DNA from: Nonomuraea helvata
GTDB taxonomy: Bacteria > Actinomycetota > Actinomycetes > Streptosporangiales > Streptosporangiaceae
Direction: 5' to 3'
NCBI RefSeq assembly: GCF_039535785.1
Contig: NZ_BAAAXV010000009.1
Location: 806,001-870,000 of the forward strand
Length of the DNA: 64,000 bases
The notes beneath the pieces are model-generated. The model saw nothing but the letters and a program-made list of their open reading frames with translations, ran no database searches and was not told where the DNA came from. The stretch's first letter is position 1. Each line of letters begins with the position of its first letter. This document shows, piece by piece, positions 42,577 through 51,501 of this stretch. The position numbers and the translations under genes were made by a program.

Positions 42577-43527
42577 GTGAGCCGCGCGGCACGGCGCCGG
42601 CGGCGCCTCCTGATCACCTCGGCCGTCCTCTTCGCCGTCGTCGGGTTGCTTCTCCTGAACGCGGAGCTGGTGACGCGGGAGGGCGCAGAGGCCAGTAGGA
42701 ATTCGACGCTGCCCCTCGACGGCGGGAACATCTACGTGCGCCAGGACGGCCCCCGCAATGCCCCTGCGCTCGTACTGATCCACGGGCTCGCCTCGTCGAC
42801 CCGCTCGTGGGACGCGCTCGTTCCGCTGCTGACCAAGTCCTATCGCGTCATCCGGATCGACCTGCTCGGACACGGCCAGTCTGCCAAACCGGCCGGCGGC
42901 GGCTACGAGATCCCCGAGCAGGGACGCCGGGTCGCGGAGGCGATGGACCGGCTCGGCGTCAAGCACGCCGTGGCGGTCGGCCATTCCACCGGCGGTGTGG
43001 TCGTCACGTCCCTCGCCGAGCAACGACCCGACCTGGTGACCGCGCTCGCGATCATCGACACCGCACCCCGCTTGGACGCCTTCGTCTCGAACGGCTTCGT
43101 CGCCGGGCTCTTGTACGACCCCGTCATCGGGCAGCTGCTGTGGCGGTTCCGGACCGACAGCGTGATCCGTAACGGCGCGAGCACCGCGTTCAGCCGCCGC
43201 GGCTACCAGATCCCGCAAGCGATCGTGGACGACGTGCGCGGCATGACCTACCACGCGTTCACCGCGACATCGCGGGCCGGCGACGACTATCTGACGCAGC
43301 GCGCGCTCCCCGATCGGCTGATCCACCTCGGCAAGCCGCTGCTGGTGATCTTCGGCAAGGAGGACAAGCGATGGCGATCCTCATCCGCCGAGGAGTACCG
43401 CGCCGTGCCGGGCGCGAAAGTGGAGGTGCTGCCCGGCATCGGACACACACCCATACTCGAGGATCCGCCACGGACCGCCGCCCTTCTTCTGGCCTTCACC
43501 ACGAGCCACACTTCGCCGTCGCACTGA
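42577..43527 (+). CDS. secreted or membrane-anchored alpha/beta hydrolase
   Basis: A GTG at 42577, after GAGG, starts a 316-residue protein. A signal-anchor helix (11-28) precedes the hydrolase fold. HGLASS forms the oxyanion loop; GHSTGG holds the nucleophile Ser; a Asp in FGKEDKRW and a His in GIGHTPILEDPP complete the triad. It is most like lipolytic or epoxide-hydrolase-type enzymes. A second hydrolase follows 30 bases on. Confidence 0.87.
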   Translation: MSRAARRRRRLLITSAVLFAVVGLLLLNAELVTREGAEASRNSTLPLDGGNIYVRQDGPRNAPALVLIHGLASSTRSWDALVPLLTKSYRVIRIDLLGHGQSAKPAGGGYEIPEQGRRVAEAMDRLGVKHAVAVGHSTGGVVVTSLAEQRPDLVTALAIIDTAPRLDAFVSNGFVAGLLYDPVIGQLLWRFRTDSVIRNGASTAFSRRGYQIPQAIVDDVRGMTYHAFTATSRAGDDYLTQRALPDRLIHLGKPLLVIFGKEDKRWRSSSAEEYRAVPGAKVEVLPGIGHTPILEDPPRTAALLLAFTTSHTSPSH

Positions 43528-43557
43528 CCGTGACGGCACCGAACCTAGGAGCTCGCG

Positions 43558-44355
43558 ATGCCACACACCAGTTCAGGCATTTACTGGGAGGAACACGGCC
43601 AGGGCCCTCTGGCACTTGTCATGTTGCCGGGATTCGGCGCCTCGGCCGACCTCATGGTCAGAATCGCGCGACACCTCAGCGGGTTCCGCGTCCTGATCTT
43701 CGACCTGCCCGGACATGGCCAGTCCGTACGCGCGCCGGCGGACGGGAGACTCACCACGCTGGCCGCGACCCTGCACGACGCGATCAACGACACGGGCGTC
43801 GACGCTTACTGCCTGGTCGGCTACTCCCTCGGCGGTGCGATCGCGGTGCGTATCGCGCTTGACCACCCGGACGAGGTGCGTGCGCTGGTCGGCGTCGTCC
43901 CGTGGAACGCCGCGGGGACGACTGCCGGTGACGAGGTGATCGCCGGCTTCGATGCCGCGTACGGCAATGTCGAGGCCCTCACGCAAGCAGTGGCAGCAAT
44001 CTCCTTGGACCCGTCGAAGACCTCGAGTCTGACGAGCAGCATGCTGACCGTCACAGAGCAGATGTGGCACGGCTGGCTGGCCGGCGGTGCGCTGACAAGC
44101 CAGGCCGACGAGCTGTCTGAGATACGCGTACCGACCTGCTACATACTCGGCGGGAAGGACATCGTCGTAGATCAAGCCAAGCAGCTTGACGACGTGCGGC
44201 GCATCCCCGGAGGCCGTGCGGTCCTGCTGAGCGATCTTGGCCACTTGTGTGGCCTCGAGAGGCCCGACGTCGTCGCGAATGAAATCTCGAACTTCCTGGA
44301 GCCAGTCCTCAAAGGCGACGCAGACGGCCGGCCGGCCGGAACCCCATCGGCTTGA
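43558..44355 (+). CDS. alpha/beta hydrolase
   Basis: A 265-residue cytoplasmic hydrolase from the ATG at 43558. It has GYSLGG (nucleophile Ser), an Asp in LGGKDIVV and a His in DLGHLCGLERP. It lacks the N-terminal helix of its neighbour at 42577 and is likely in the same transcript. The substrate is unknown; esterase, thioesterase or C-C hydrolase are all possible. Confidence 0.87.
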   Translation: MPHTSSGIYWEEHGQGPLALVMLPGFGASADLMVRIARHLSGFRVLIFDLPGHGQSVRAPADGRLTTLAATLHDAINDTGVDAYCLVGYSLGGAIAVRIALDHPDEVRALVGVVPWNAAGTTAGDEVIAGFDAAYGNVEALTQAVAAISLDPSKTSSLTSSMLTVTEQMWHGWLAGGALTSQADELSEIRVPTCYILGGKDIVVDQAKQLDDVRRIPGGRAVLLSDLGHLCGLERPDVVANEISNFLEPVLKGDADGRPAGTPSA

Positions 44356-44557
44356 CAGACGTGAGGTCGGTCCTCCGTGTTGTAATGCCGCAGCAACGCA
44401 TCCGTCGCATCACTCCCGTGGACGCAACCGAGGCCGGCAGGAACCCCGACGGTTCACGACAGTCAAACGCAACCACGGCAGCCCTGTTTTCCGGCATAGT
44501 GCCACACATATGGCCCGCGAACTTCGGGAAGATCGCAAAGCACTTGGAGGTGCAGCG

Positions 44558-45337
44558 ATGGACACATCCGCGTATTTAAAGGCCGTCGTCGAGCAGACGA
44601 GCATGTTCGCCGACTGGGTGCACGGCAGGGATGCGGCGGCCCCGGTGCCGACATGTCCGAAATGGACGCTGGCCGACCTTGTCGACCATGTCGGCGGGAC
44701 ACAGCGTATGGTGGCCATGCTCGTGGGTGAGCAGATGACCGAGCCGAGCAGGGCGTTCGCCGGCTACGTTCCGGGTCCGACCGATTCGGGCCAGTGGCGC
44801 GCCTGGCTGAGCGACGGCGCGGCCGAGGCGAGACAGGCGTTCGCATCGGTCGCCGATGACACGCCGGTGTGGAATCCGGCGGGCGGCGCCGCAGGCGTGC
44901 CGTTCTGGTCACGTCGGCTGTTCAGCGAGGCTTGCGTGCATCGCGCGGACGCGGCTGCGGCGCTCGGCATGCGGTACGAGCTGGCGCCGGAGCTTGCCGT
45001 GGCGGCCCTCGAGGACTGGCTGGACGCGATGACTTCCCGCGGCTATTGGGAGAACAGGCCGGCCTTCGCCGATGCGATGCGCGGGGGCGGTCAGACTCTG
45101 CATTTCCACGCAACCGACGCGCCTGGGGAGTGGGTGGCACGCCGGGAACCGGACATGGTCGTGCTGGAGCGCACGCACACCGAGGCGGACGTCGTGGTAC
45201 GCGGCCCAGCCGTCGAGCTCCTGCTCGTGATCAGCAGGCGCCGCGCACTGGATGCGGCTCCTTCCCTGGAATTGCAGGGGGATCGGGCGCTGCTCGACCA
45301 CTGGATCGAACACATGGACTGGGTCACCGACGGCTGA
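44558..45337 (+). CDS. mycothiol-dependent maleylpyruvate-isomerase-like protein
   Basis: The ATG at 44558 has GGAGG 7 bases upstream. The 259-residue product has an N-terminal DinB-like four-helix domain (MPI_N type: WTLADLVDHVGGTQRMV) with the metal-binding His residues of that fold, and a C-terminal MDMPI domain. Members isomerise maleylpyruvate or transfer mycothiol, using a bound divalent metal. MshD at 60445 shows that mycothiol is available. The specific substrate is unknown. The 202 bases before it hold nothing I can identify. Confidence 0.85.
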   Translation: MDTSAYLKAVVEQTSMFADWVHGRDAAAPVPTCPKWTLADLVDHVGGTQRMVAMLVGEQMTEPSRAFAGYVPGPTDSGQWRAWLSDGAAEARQAFASVADDTPVWNPAGGAAGVPFWSRRLFSEACVHRADAAAALGMRYELAPELAVAALEDWLDAMTSRGYWENRPAFADAMRGGGQTLHFHATDAPGEWVARREPDMVVLERTHTEADVVVRGPAVELLLVISRRRALDAAPSLELQGDRALLDHWIEHMDWVTDG

Positions 45338-45497
45338 TGCACGCTTGGATGCAACCTCGCCCAGAGATCCATGGCGGTGTGGCCATGGCGTGAGGGATGC
45401 ACCTGCAACGGAACCCGTTTCATACCCGCAGGCCACCATGTAACAGAACGCCGTGGGCGAGGTGGTAGCTCCAGTGAGCATCGAGATGTGGCTGGGG

Positions 45498-46268
45498 TCA
45501 GCCCGGGCTGAGGAAGTGGCCGTCGGTTCTGATGGCTTCGCCGGTGGTGTTGGTGTTAGCGGTCGAGCAGAGGAAGACGATCATTCGGGCGACGTCGTCG
45601 GGGTGGGTGACTCTGCGGGTTGCGGCGGCGGTGCCGGCCTGTTCGATGAGTTCGGGTGGCAGGGGTTTGTCTGCAGGGGTGAAGCCGGGCATGACGACGT
45701 TGGTGAGGATGCCGGAGGCGGCCAGTTCTCGGGACATGACGCGGGTGAGGCCGTGCAGTCCTGCCTTGGCGGCGATGTAGGAGACGTTGCCGGGGAAGCC
45801 GTCCTCGACCAGGCCGGTGGAGACGTTGACGATGCGGCCCCAGCCGTGGCTGCGCATGTCGGCGACGACTGCGCGGGCGAGCAGGTAGGGGCCGATGAGG
45901 TTCGCGTTTACTGAGGTGGTGAATCGCTCTGGCGGTGCGGTTTCGAACAGTTCGTCGGGCTGGGGCCAATCCGGCCAGCGGACCGCATTGTTGACCAGGA
46001 CGTCGATCGGTCCGAGTTCTTCGCGGGCGTGCTCGACCGCGATCTGCAGAGAGTCGGGCTGGCCGAGGTCGAGTTGCCAGCGGATCGCGCGAGCGCCGCG
46101 CTGCTCGGCCAGGGCGACCGTTTCGGCGGCGGCCTGGGCGTTGGAGTGGTAGCCGACGGCGATGTTCGCCTTTTCCTCGGCGAATGCCAATGCGGTGGCT
46201 TTGCCGATCGCCGTGCTGGCGCCGGTCACCAGCACGACTTTTCCTGCCAGGCCAAGGTCCACGTTCAT
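45498..46268 (-). CDS. SDR oxidoreductase
   Basis: A 256-residue SDR from the ATG at 46268. It has TGASTAIG in the cofactor loop and the catalytic YxxxK as YIAAK, plus NVSTGLVEDG before it. It is a normal active-site form, unlike the SDR at 38111. It is the last gene of a three-gene operon with MarR and an FMN reductase. The substrate is unknown; the reductases and MarR suggest handling of quinones or electrophiles. Confidence 0.88.
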   Translation of the reverse strand: MNVDLGLAGKVVLVTGASTAIGKATALAFAEEKANIAVGYHSNAQAAAETVALAEQRGARAIRWQLDLGQPDSLQIAVEHAREELGPIDVLVNNAVRWPDWPQPDELFETAPPERFTTSVNANLIGPYLLARAVVADMRSHGWGRIVNVSTGLVEDGFPGNVSYIAAKAGLHGLTRVMSRELAASGILTNVVMPGFTPADKPLPPELIEQAGTAAATRRVTHPDDVARMIVFLCSTANTNTTGEAIRTDGHFLSPG

Positions 46269-46288
46269 CTCCTGATGTTCTGTCTCAG

Positions 46289-46738
46289 TCAGTGGGGTTG
46301 TTCGAGGTTGTGGCGGACGGCGGTCAGCAGGCGGATGAGCTGTTCGGCCTCCTCGTCGTTGAGCCCGGCGGTGGCCTGGGCGTCTGTCTCCGCCCATGCG
46401 GCCGTTACGGCGGCCACGACGGCCTCGCCGCGTTCGGTCAGCCGCAGGCGTGTCACCCGGCGGTCGTTGGGATCGGCGGTGCGCTGGACGAACCCGGTCC
46501 GTTCCATCCGTGTGAGCGCCTTGGCGATGGTGGGCTGCTCGAAGCCGATCCGCTGGACGAGTTCCGCCTGGGTCGTGTCGGGGTTGTGGTGGATGTCGAC
46601 TATGAGGAGTTCCTGGCCCAGGTGGAGGCCGAGTTGTGCCATCCGGCGTTGCAACACGGCACGGTGCGCCCGGGTGGCATGGGCGAGCGCGTAACCGACG
46701 GGCCCGTTGTCGGCGGCTGTCTGACGCCCGGTGATCAT
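46289..46738 (-). CDS. MarR-family regulator
   Basis: A 149-residue MarR protein. The ATG at 46738 overlaps the FMN-reductase stop (ATGA). The wing-helix spans about 45-110 (TTQAELVQRIGFEQPTIAKALTRMERTGFVQRTADPNDRR). No Cys is near the DNA-binding region. It lies between the two enzyme genes of its operon and probably controls them at the ATCTATAGAT-containing region near 47290. Confidence 0.9.
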   Translation of the reverse strand: MITGRQTAADNGPVGYALAHATRAHRAVLQRRMAQLGLHLGQELLIVDIHHNPDTTQAELVQRIGFEQPTIAKALTRMERTGFVQRTADPNDRRVTRLRLTERGEAVVAAVTAAWAETDAQATAGLNDEEAEQLIRLLTAVRHNLEQPH

Positions 46739-47304
46739 GCCGGCACTACCTGCCGATGACTTTGCACTCGGGTGAGAACGCGCTGCCACAGTTCGGCGAT
46801 TTCGTGTCGTGGGCTCTCGCCCACCAGGACACCGTGGTCGTCGACGTGACGGTGGGCGTAGCCAACCGCGACGTCAAGGTCGGACAGGACCTCGGCGCCG
46901 GACCGCCGGAGTAGGTCGGCGAGCTGCAGTTGGGCGAACGCGCCGCCGAACCTGTTCGGTGAGGCGCTCATCAGCACGACGGGCTTGTCGGCCAGCGGGC
47001 GAGGCGGTGCGAGAATCCCCAGCCAGTCGACGATGTCCTTCATGTTGCCGGGAATGCTGCGGTTCAGCTCCGGCGTCACCAGCAGCAGCACATCAGCCGC
47101 CGCGACCCGATCTCGCAAGGCCGCGACGACCGGCGGGAACGGACGCCCCATGGCCGCGTCGACGCGGGGGACCTCCGCGTTGCCGGCCCATACCTCCACC
47201 TGGAAAGGGGCGCGGGCCAGTTCCTGCGCGGCCAGCAGCAGCGCTCGGTTCAGGGACCCGGCCCGCACGCTCCCGCAGATGCCGAGCACATCTATAGATT
47301 CCAT
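46735..47304 (-). CDS. NADPH-dependent FMN reductase
   Basis: I use the ATG at 47304; a TTG at 47313 is in frame. The 189-residue product is a flavodoxin-fold reductase with the FMN-phosphate loop GSVRAGSLNRAL and the TPELNRSIPGNMKDIVDW motif of the family. These enzymes reduce quinones, azo dyes or flavins for partner enzymes. It is the first gene of the operon with MarR and SDR. Confidence 0.88.
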   Translation of the reverse strand: MESIDVLGICGSVRAGSLNRALLLAAQELARAPFQVEVWAGNAEVPRVDAAMGRPFPPVVAALRDRVAAADVLLLVTPELNRSIPGNMKDIVDWLGILAPPRPLADKPVVLMSASPNRFGGAFAQLQLADLLRRSGAEVLSDLDVAVGYAHRHVDDHGVLVGESPRHEIAELWQRVLTRVQSHRQVVPA

Positions 47305-47335
47305 AGCCGGCAATCCTATAGCCAGGCATGTAATG
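47285..47335 (-). promoter_or_regulatory. operator candidate before the FMN reductase
   Basis: A perfect 10-bp palindrome ATCTATAGAT (47290-47299) lies just inside the reductase gene. A CCATAG box (47301-47306) and a CTATAG box (47316-47321) follow upstream. The AT-rich repeated ATAG boxes would suit a MarR dimer. Confidence 0.4.
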
Positions 47336-47514
47336 CGGCGAACCGTCTACTGGCAAGAGGTCAGGCCCGCCGCCACCAGGAGCGCGGTCGCGATGGACAA
47401 GATCTTCAAGCCGCAGGCCGGGTAGAGCAGTGGCTCCCCGTTTGGCTCTCAAAGATCAACAGTGACCCCCTGACTCCCCTTCTGAGCAGTCGAGAGAGCC
47501 GGAATCCCATCGGC

Positions 47515-47545
47515 TTGACCTTGACGCGACGTCAACGTTTCTAAT
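47515..47545 (+). promoter_or_regulatory. MerR-type promoter with 19-bp spacer
   Basis: TTGACC (47515-47520) and TCTAAT (47540-47545) are separated by 19 bases instead of the usual 17. The spacer holds the inverted repeat TTGAC-N5-GTCAA (47521-47535). This is the standard layout of promoters activated by MerR-family proteins. No MerR gene is in the window. It drives the gene at 47578. Confidence 0.75.
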
Positions 47546-47577
47546 CGGGGTTGATCGCACCGAGAGAGAGGAACCCG

Positions 47578-48186
47578 ATGGGCCGAGCCGTGCTGCGGAT
47601 CGTGGGATTCGAGTTGAAGGGGCTGGCCGCCATCGGGCTGTGGATGGTGCGGCGTCGGCATGGCGTGCCCGACGGGGCGGCCGTGGCGACGTACACGAAG
47701 GCGCAGACGTTCTTGCTGTCGCTGATGCTGTTCGCGATGGCGGTCGAGACCCTGGTGATCGATCTGCTGCTGGTCGCGCTCGACGTGCCGGTCTGGCTGC
47801 GGTTCACGGTGCTCGTCGGCGACGTCTACGGGCTCCTGTTCGGGGTCATGATGGCCGCCTCCTGCGCCACCCGGCCGCACGTCATCACCTCCGACGAGCT
47901 GCGCATCCGGTACGGCGTGTACTTCGAGTTGCGCGTGCCCGTCGAGCAGATCGCCTCCGTGCGGACCAGCCGCAGCTACAACGAGAACAAGATGATCGCG
48001 ATCAAGGACGGGCGGCTCAGCGTGGCGGTCGCCTCGCAGACGAACGTGACGATCGAACTGACCGAGCCGATCGCCTTCGTGCGCCCGCTCGGCGGCCGTG
48101 CCGAGGCCACCTCGATCCGTTTCTTCGCCGACCAGCCGGAGATCGTCCTGGCGGCGCTGCGGCCCCGTCTGACCCTCCATTCATAG
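47578..48186 (+). CDS. membrane protein of unknown function under a MerR-type promoter
   Basis: The ATG at 47578 has GAGAGAGGAA upstream. The 202-residue product has two hydrophobic helices (about 43-66 and 70-95), with a C-terminal soluble domain of about 100 residues. That domain has a PH-like strand pattern (EIRYGVYFELRVPVEQIASVRTS). No catalytic motif is visible. The upstream MerR-type promoter implies induction by a drug, metal or oxidative signal; the ligand is unknown. Confidence 0.72.
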   Translation: MGRAVLRIVGFELKGLAAIGLWMVRRRHGVPDGAAVATYTKAQTFLLSLMLFAMAVETLVIDLLLVALDVPVWLRFTVLVGDVYGLLFGVMMAASCATRPHVITSDELRIRYGVYFELRVPVEQIASVRTSRSYNENKMIAIKDGRLSVAVASQTNVTIELTEPIAFVRPLGGRAEATSIRFFADQPEIVLAALRPRLTLHS

Positions 48187-48273
48187 GCCTAGGCGAACCC
48201 GATTTGGCGGGTTACGTTCCTATGAGCACCATCTCGGGATCTTCCACCCTCGACCTCGGATGGAGGCACCACC

Positions 48274-49791
48274 ATGCCGCTCACCTGCGGAAAAGGCGTG
48301 CGATTAGGCATCGCCGCAGTGATCGCGTCATCCCTCGCGATTGCTCTGCCGGGCATACCCGCCCGGGCCGCCGCATCGCCGGACATCTCCCTCGCGAACG
48401 TCAAAGCCCACCTCGCCCAGCTCCAGTCCATCGCCACCGCCAACGGCGGCACCCGCGCGCACGGCCGCCCCGGCTACCTGGCCTCGGCCAACTACGTACG
48501 GGGCCAGCTGGACGCCGCCGGCTTCACCACCACCCTCCAGTCGTTCACCTACAACGGCGCCACCGGCTACAACGTCATAGCCGACTGGCCGGGCGGGGAC
48601 CCCAACGACATCCTCATGGTCGGCGCGCACCTCGACAGCGTCACCGCCGGGCCCGGCATCAACGACAACGGCTCGGGCAGCGCGTCCATCCTGGAGACCG
48701 CGCTCGAAGTGGCCCGTCAGTCGCTCCAGCCGGCCAAGCACCTGCGCTTCGCCTGGTGGGGCGCGGAGGAGCTGGGGCTGCGCGGATCGCAGTTCTACGT
48801 GAACAACCTGCCGGCCGCGGACCGCGCGCGGATCAAGGCGTACCTGAACTTCGACATGGTCGGCTCCCCCAACCCCGGCTATTTCGTGTACGACGGCGAC
48901 AACTCCGACGGCACCGGCTCCGGCCCTGGGCCGGCCGGGTCCGCGCAGCTGGAGAAGACCCTCCAGGACTACTTCACCTCGATCGGGGTCCCGACCCGGG
49001 GCACCGACTTCGACGGCCGCTCGGACTACGGGCCGTTCATCTCGGCGGGCATCCCGGCGGGCGGCACGTTCACCGGCGCCGAAGGCATCAAGTCCTCGGC
49101 CCAGGCCACGTTGTGGGGCGGCACAGCAGGGCAGGCGTTCGACGCCTGCTACCACCGCTCCTGCGACACGGCGGCCAACATCAACGACACCGCACTCGAC
49201 AGGAACGCCGACGCGATCGCGTACGCGGTGTGGACGATCGCGACCGCCGTGCCGCCGGCCGTGGTCTGGCAGGACACGTTCGAGGCGGCCACGGGGTGGA
49301 CCGTCAACCCGTCGAGCACCGACACCGCCACCACCGGGCAGTGGGAGCGCGGCGACCCCGAGGACACCAACTCAAGCGGCGCCAAGCAGCTCGGCACCAC
49401 CGTGAGCGGCGCCAACGACCTGGTGACCGGCCGGCTCGCGGGGTCATCGGCCGGTGACTACGACATCGACGGCGGTATCACCTCGATCCAGTCACCGCCC
49501 ATCACGCTCCCGTCCACGGGTCCGCTGAACCTGTCGCTGTCGTGGTACCTCGCGCACGGCTCGAACGCCTCCAGCGCCGACTACTTCCGGGTACGCGTGG
49601 TCGGCACCACCACGACGACGGTGCTGAACCAGACCGGTTCGGCCGCCAACCGCAACGGCGCCTGGGCCACGGCCACCGCCAGCCTGAACGCGTTCGCGGG
49701 CCAGACGGTCCGCATCCTCATCGACGCCGCCGACGCCTCGGGCGCCTCCCTGGTGGAGGCGGGCGTGGACGACGTCAAGATCACCCGCTAG
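48274..49791 (+). CDS. secreted M28 aminopeptidase
   Basis: A 505-residue protein with a signal peptide (1-32, ending ARAA). The M28 domain (about 40-320) has the zinc-site motifs: AHLDS, NDNGSG, WWGAEELGLRGS, LNFDMVGS and DFDGRSDYGPF, as in the Streptomyces griseus aminopeptidase. A C-terminal domain (about 335-505) is beta-sandwich-like (P-domain or CBM-like). It releases N-terminal residues, preferably hydrophobic, from peptides outside the cell. It is convergent with a second M28 gene. Confidence 0.92.
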   Translation: MPLTCGKGVRLGIAAVIASSLAIALPGIPARAAASPDISLANVKAHLAQLQSIATANGGTRAHGRPGYLASANYVRGQLDAAGFTTTLQSFTYNGATGYNVIADWPGGDPNDILMVGAHLDSVTAGPGINDNGSGSASILETALEVARQSLQPAKHLRFAWWGAEELGLRGSQFYVNNLPAADRARIKAYLNFDMVGSPNPGYFVYDGDNSDGTGSGPGPAGSAQLEKTLQDYFTSIGVPTRGTDFDGRSDYGPFISAGIPAGGTFTGAEGIKSSAQATLWGGTAGQAFDACYHRSCDTAANINDTALDRNADAIAYAVWTIATAVPPAVVWQDTFEAATGWTVNPSSTDTATTGQWERGDPEDTNSSGAKQLGTTVSGANDLVTGRLAGSSAGDYDIDGGITSIQSPPITLPSTGPLNLSLSWYLAHGSNASSADYFRVRVVGTTTTTVLNQTGSAANRNGAWATATASLNAFAGQTVRILIDAADASGASLVEAGVDDVKITR

Positions 49792-49798
49792 GGGGATC

Positions 49799-49838
49799 GC
49801 GAGGCCGCGCCCGACCCTGCTGTCGGACGCGGCCTCGC
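49799..49838. terminator. bidirectional terminator between two M28 genes
   Basis: A long hairpin: GCGAGGCCGCG (49799-49809) pairs fully with CGCGGCCTCGC (49828-49838), with a further inner pair CCGAC/GTCGG. It sits 8 bases after one stop and 19 before the other. Confidence 0.85.
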
Positions 49839-49856
49839 CTCCCGAGCGGCGGGTTG

Positions 49857-51356
49857 TCAGCTTGCCGTCTTGGCGGCCAGCGTCGCCGCCCCAGGGGCCG
49901 TCCTCGAAGGGATCGAGCGGAGGTTGAAGGCGTAGCGGGCGATCGAGTCGGCGATCGCGTCCGCGTCCACGTCCAGCGCCGTGTCGTTGATGTTGGCCGT
50001 CGTGTCGCACGCCTGGTGGTAGCAGACGTCGTACGCCACCCCCGCCGTGCCGCCGAACAGCGCCGCCTCCTCGGCCGTCTTGATCCCCTCGGCGCCCGTG
50101 AAGATCCCGCCCGACGGGATCCCCACCGCGATGAACGGGCCGTAGTCGGAGCGCCCGTCGAAGTCCGTTCCGACGGTGGCCAGGTGGCGCGAGCCGTAGA
50201 AGGCCTGGAGCTGCTTCTCGATCTCGGCGGATCCGGGCGGCCCTGCCGGGGAGCCGACGTTGTCGGAGTTGTCCCCGTCATACAGCTTGTACGCGTAGTT
50301 CGGCGAGGCCACCATGTCGAAGTTCAGGTACACCCTGATCCGATCGCGATCGGCCTCCGGCAGCGACTCGACGTACTGGTCGGACCCGAGCAGGCCGATC
50401 TCCTCGGCGGCCCAGAAGGCGAAGCGGACCTTGTTCTTCACCGGGAAGTGCGCCATCTCCTCGGCCACCTCCAGGATCGAGGCGGTGCCGGAGCCGTCGT
50501 CGTTGATGCCGGGACCGGCGGTGACGCTGTCGAGGTGGGCGCCGGTCATCACGACGTGGCGCGGGTCGCCGAAGCGGGACTCCGCGATCACGTTGTCGTT
50601 GGTGCCGAGCACGAGCTTGGAGTCGACCTTGAGCCGGACGGTCGCGCCGGGCGTGGAGGCCAGCTCGTTACCGACGGCGAAGTCGGCGAACACCATCGGG
50701 ACGTTGGCCCGCCACTCGCCGATGTCCAGCGGGAACGCGTCGGTCCGCCCCGGCTGCCCCTCGTTGAACACGATGATCCCGGCGGCTCCCGCGCGCCCGG
50801 CGTTGCGGATCTTCTGGGCGAAGGCGCAGGTGCCGCGCTGGATGAGCGCGATCCGGCCGGGCACGAAGCCGGCGAAGTCGGACTCCTCGCAGCCGCTGTT
50901 CGACGAGGGCGCCGGAGTCGGCGGCAGCGTCAGGTCCACGCCCTGGACCTGCGCGGTCACGTCACCGGCCGGGGAGGGCTGGAAGGAGTAGAAGTCCTCG
51001 TTCGGCACGTACGACTTCGAGCCGGGCGCGGTCAGCGCGAGGGTGGGCGGTGCGTTCTCGGACCAGCTCTCGACGTAGTTGATCGGCTGGAGCGTCACCT
51101 TGTACCCGGCCTTGCGCAGCCTGCCCGCCACGTAGTCGCGGGAGGCGTTGTAGCCCGGCGTGCCCGCGGCGCGCGTACCGCCGTTGGCGGTGGCGATCGC
51201 CTGCAGGGCCTCGAGGTGCTTCTTGACGTTCGGGCCCTTGACCTGCTTGACGAGCAGCTTGGCGAAGACGTCGTCCAGGCCGACGGCGCCGGCGGGCGTG
51301 GCCATGGCCAGCGGTAGGGAGAGTGCGGTGATCAGTGCGATGGCGATTCGACGCAT
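49857..51356 (-). CDS. secreted M28 aminopeptidase with PA domain
   Basis: A 499-residue protein with a signal peptide (1-24). The M28 domain is split by a protease-associated (PA) domain (about 130-255; IALIQRGTCAFAQKIRNAGRAGA), as in the Streptomyces family of leucine aminopeptidases. Zinc and catalytic residues are in AHLDS, NDDGSG, WAAEEIGLLGS, LNFDMVAS and DFDGRSDYGPF. It shares a GGTFTGAEGIKxxxEAxLxGGT stretch with the neighbour at 48274. It is convergent with it and probably arose by an old duplication. Confidence 0.92.
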   Translation of the reverse strand: MRRIAIALITALSLPLAMATPAGAVGLDDVFAKLLVKQVKGPNVKKHLEALQAIATANGGTRAAGTPGYNASRDYVAGRLRKAGYKVTLQPINYVESWSENAPPTLALTAPGSKSYVPNEDFYSFQPSPAGDVTAQVQGVDLTLPPTPAPSSNSGCEESDFAGFVPGRIALIQRGTCAFAQKIRNAGRAGAAGIIVFNEGQPGRTDAFPLDIGEWRANVPMVFADFAVGNELASTPGATVRLKVDSKLVLGTNDNVIAESRFGDPRHVVMTGAHLDSVTAGPGINDDGSGTASILEVAEEMAHFPVKNKVRFAFWAAEEIGLLGSDQYVESLPEADRDRIRVYLNFDMVASPNYAYKLYDGDNSDNVGSPAGPPGSAEIEKQLQAFYGSRHLATVGTDFDGRSDYGPFIAVGIPSGGIFTGAEGIKTAEEAALFGGTAGVAYDVCYHQACDTTANINDTALDVDADAIADSIARYAFNLRSIPSRTAPGAATLAAKTAS

Positions 51357-51501
51357 GAAGATCCCTCTGCTGAACGGGAATGCGGCAAGTCCCCCGAGCC
51401 GCCAGGCGAACGTAACCCGCCTGCGGATCACTGAGAAGGCGACACGTGCGTCAAAATCCGGACATCTCTGAGGGGCCACCGCCGACGCGAGCGGTGTAAG
51501 G

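Noticed and set aside
47333..47425. 30-codon plus-strand frame before the MerR-type promoter
   Set aside because: No ribosome site, no conservation visible, and the MerR-type promoter lies downstream of it.
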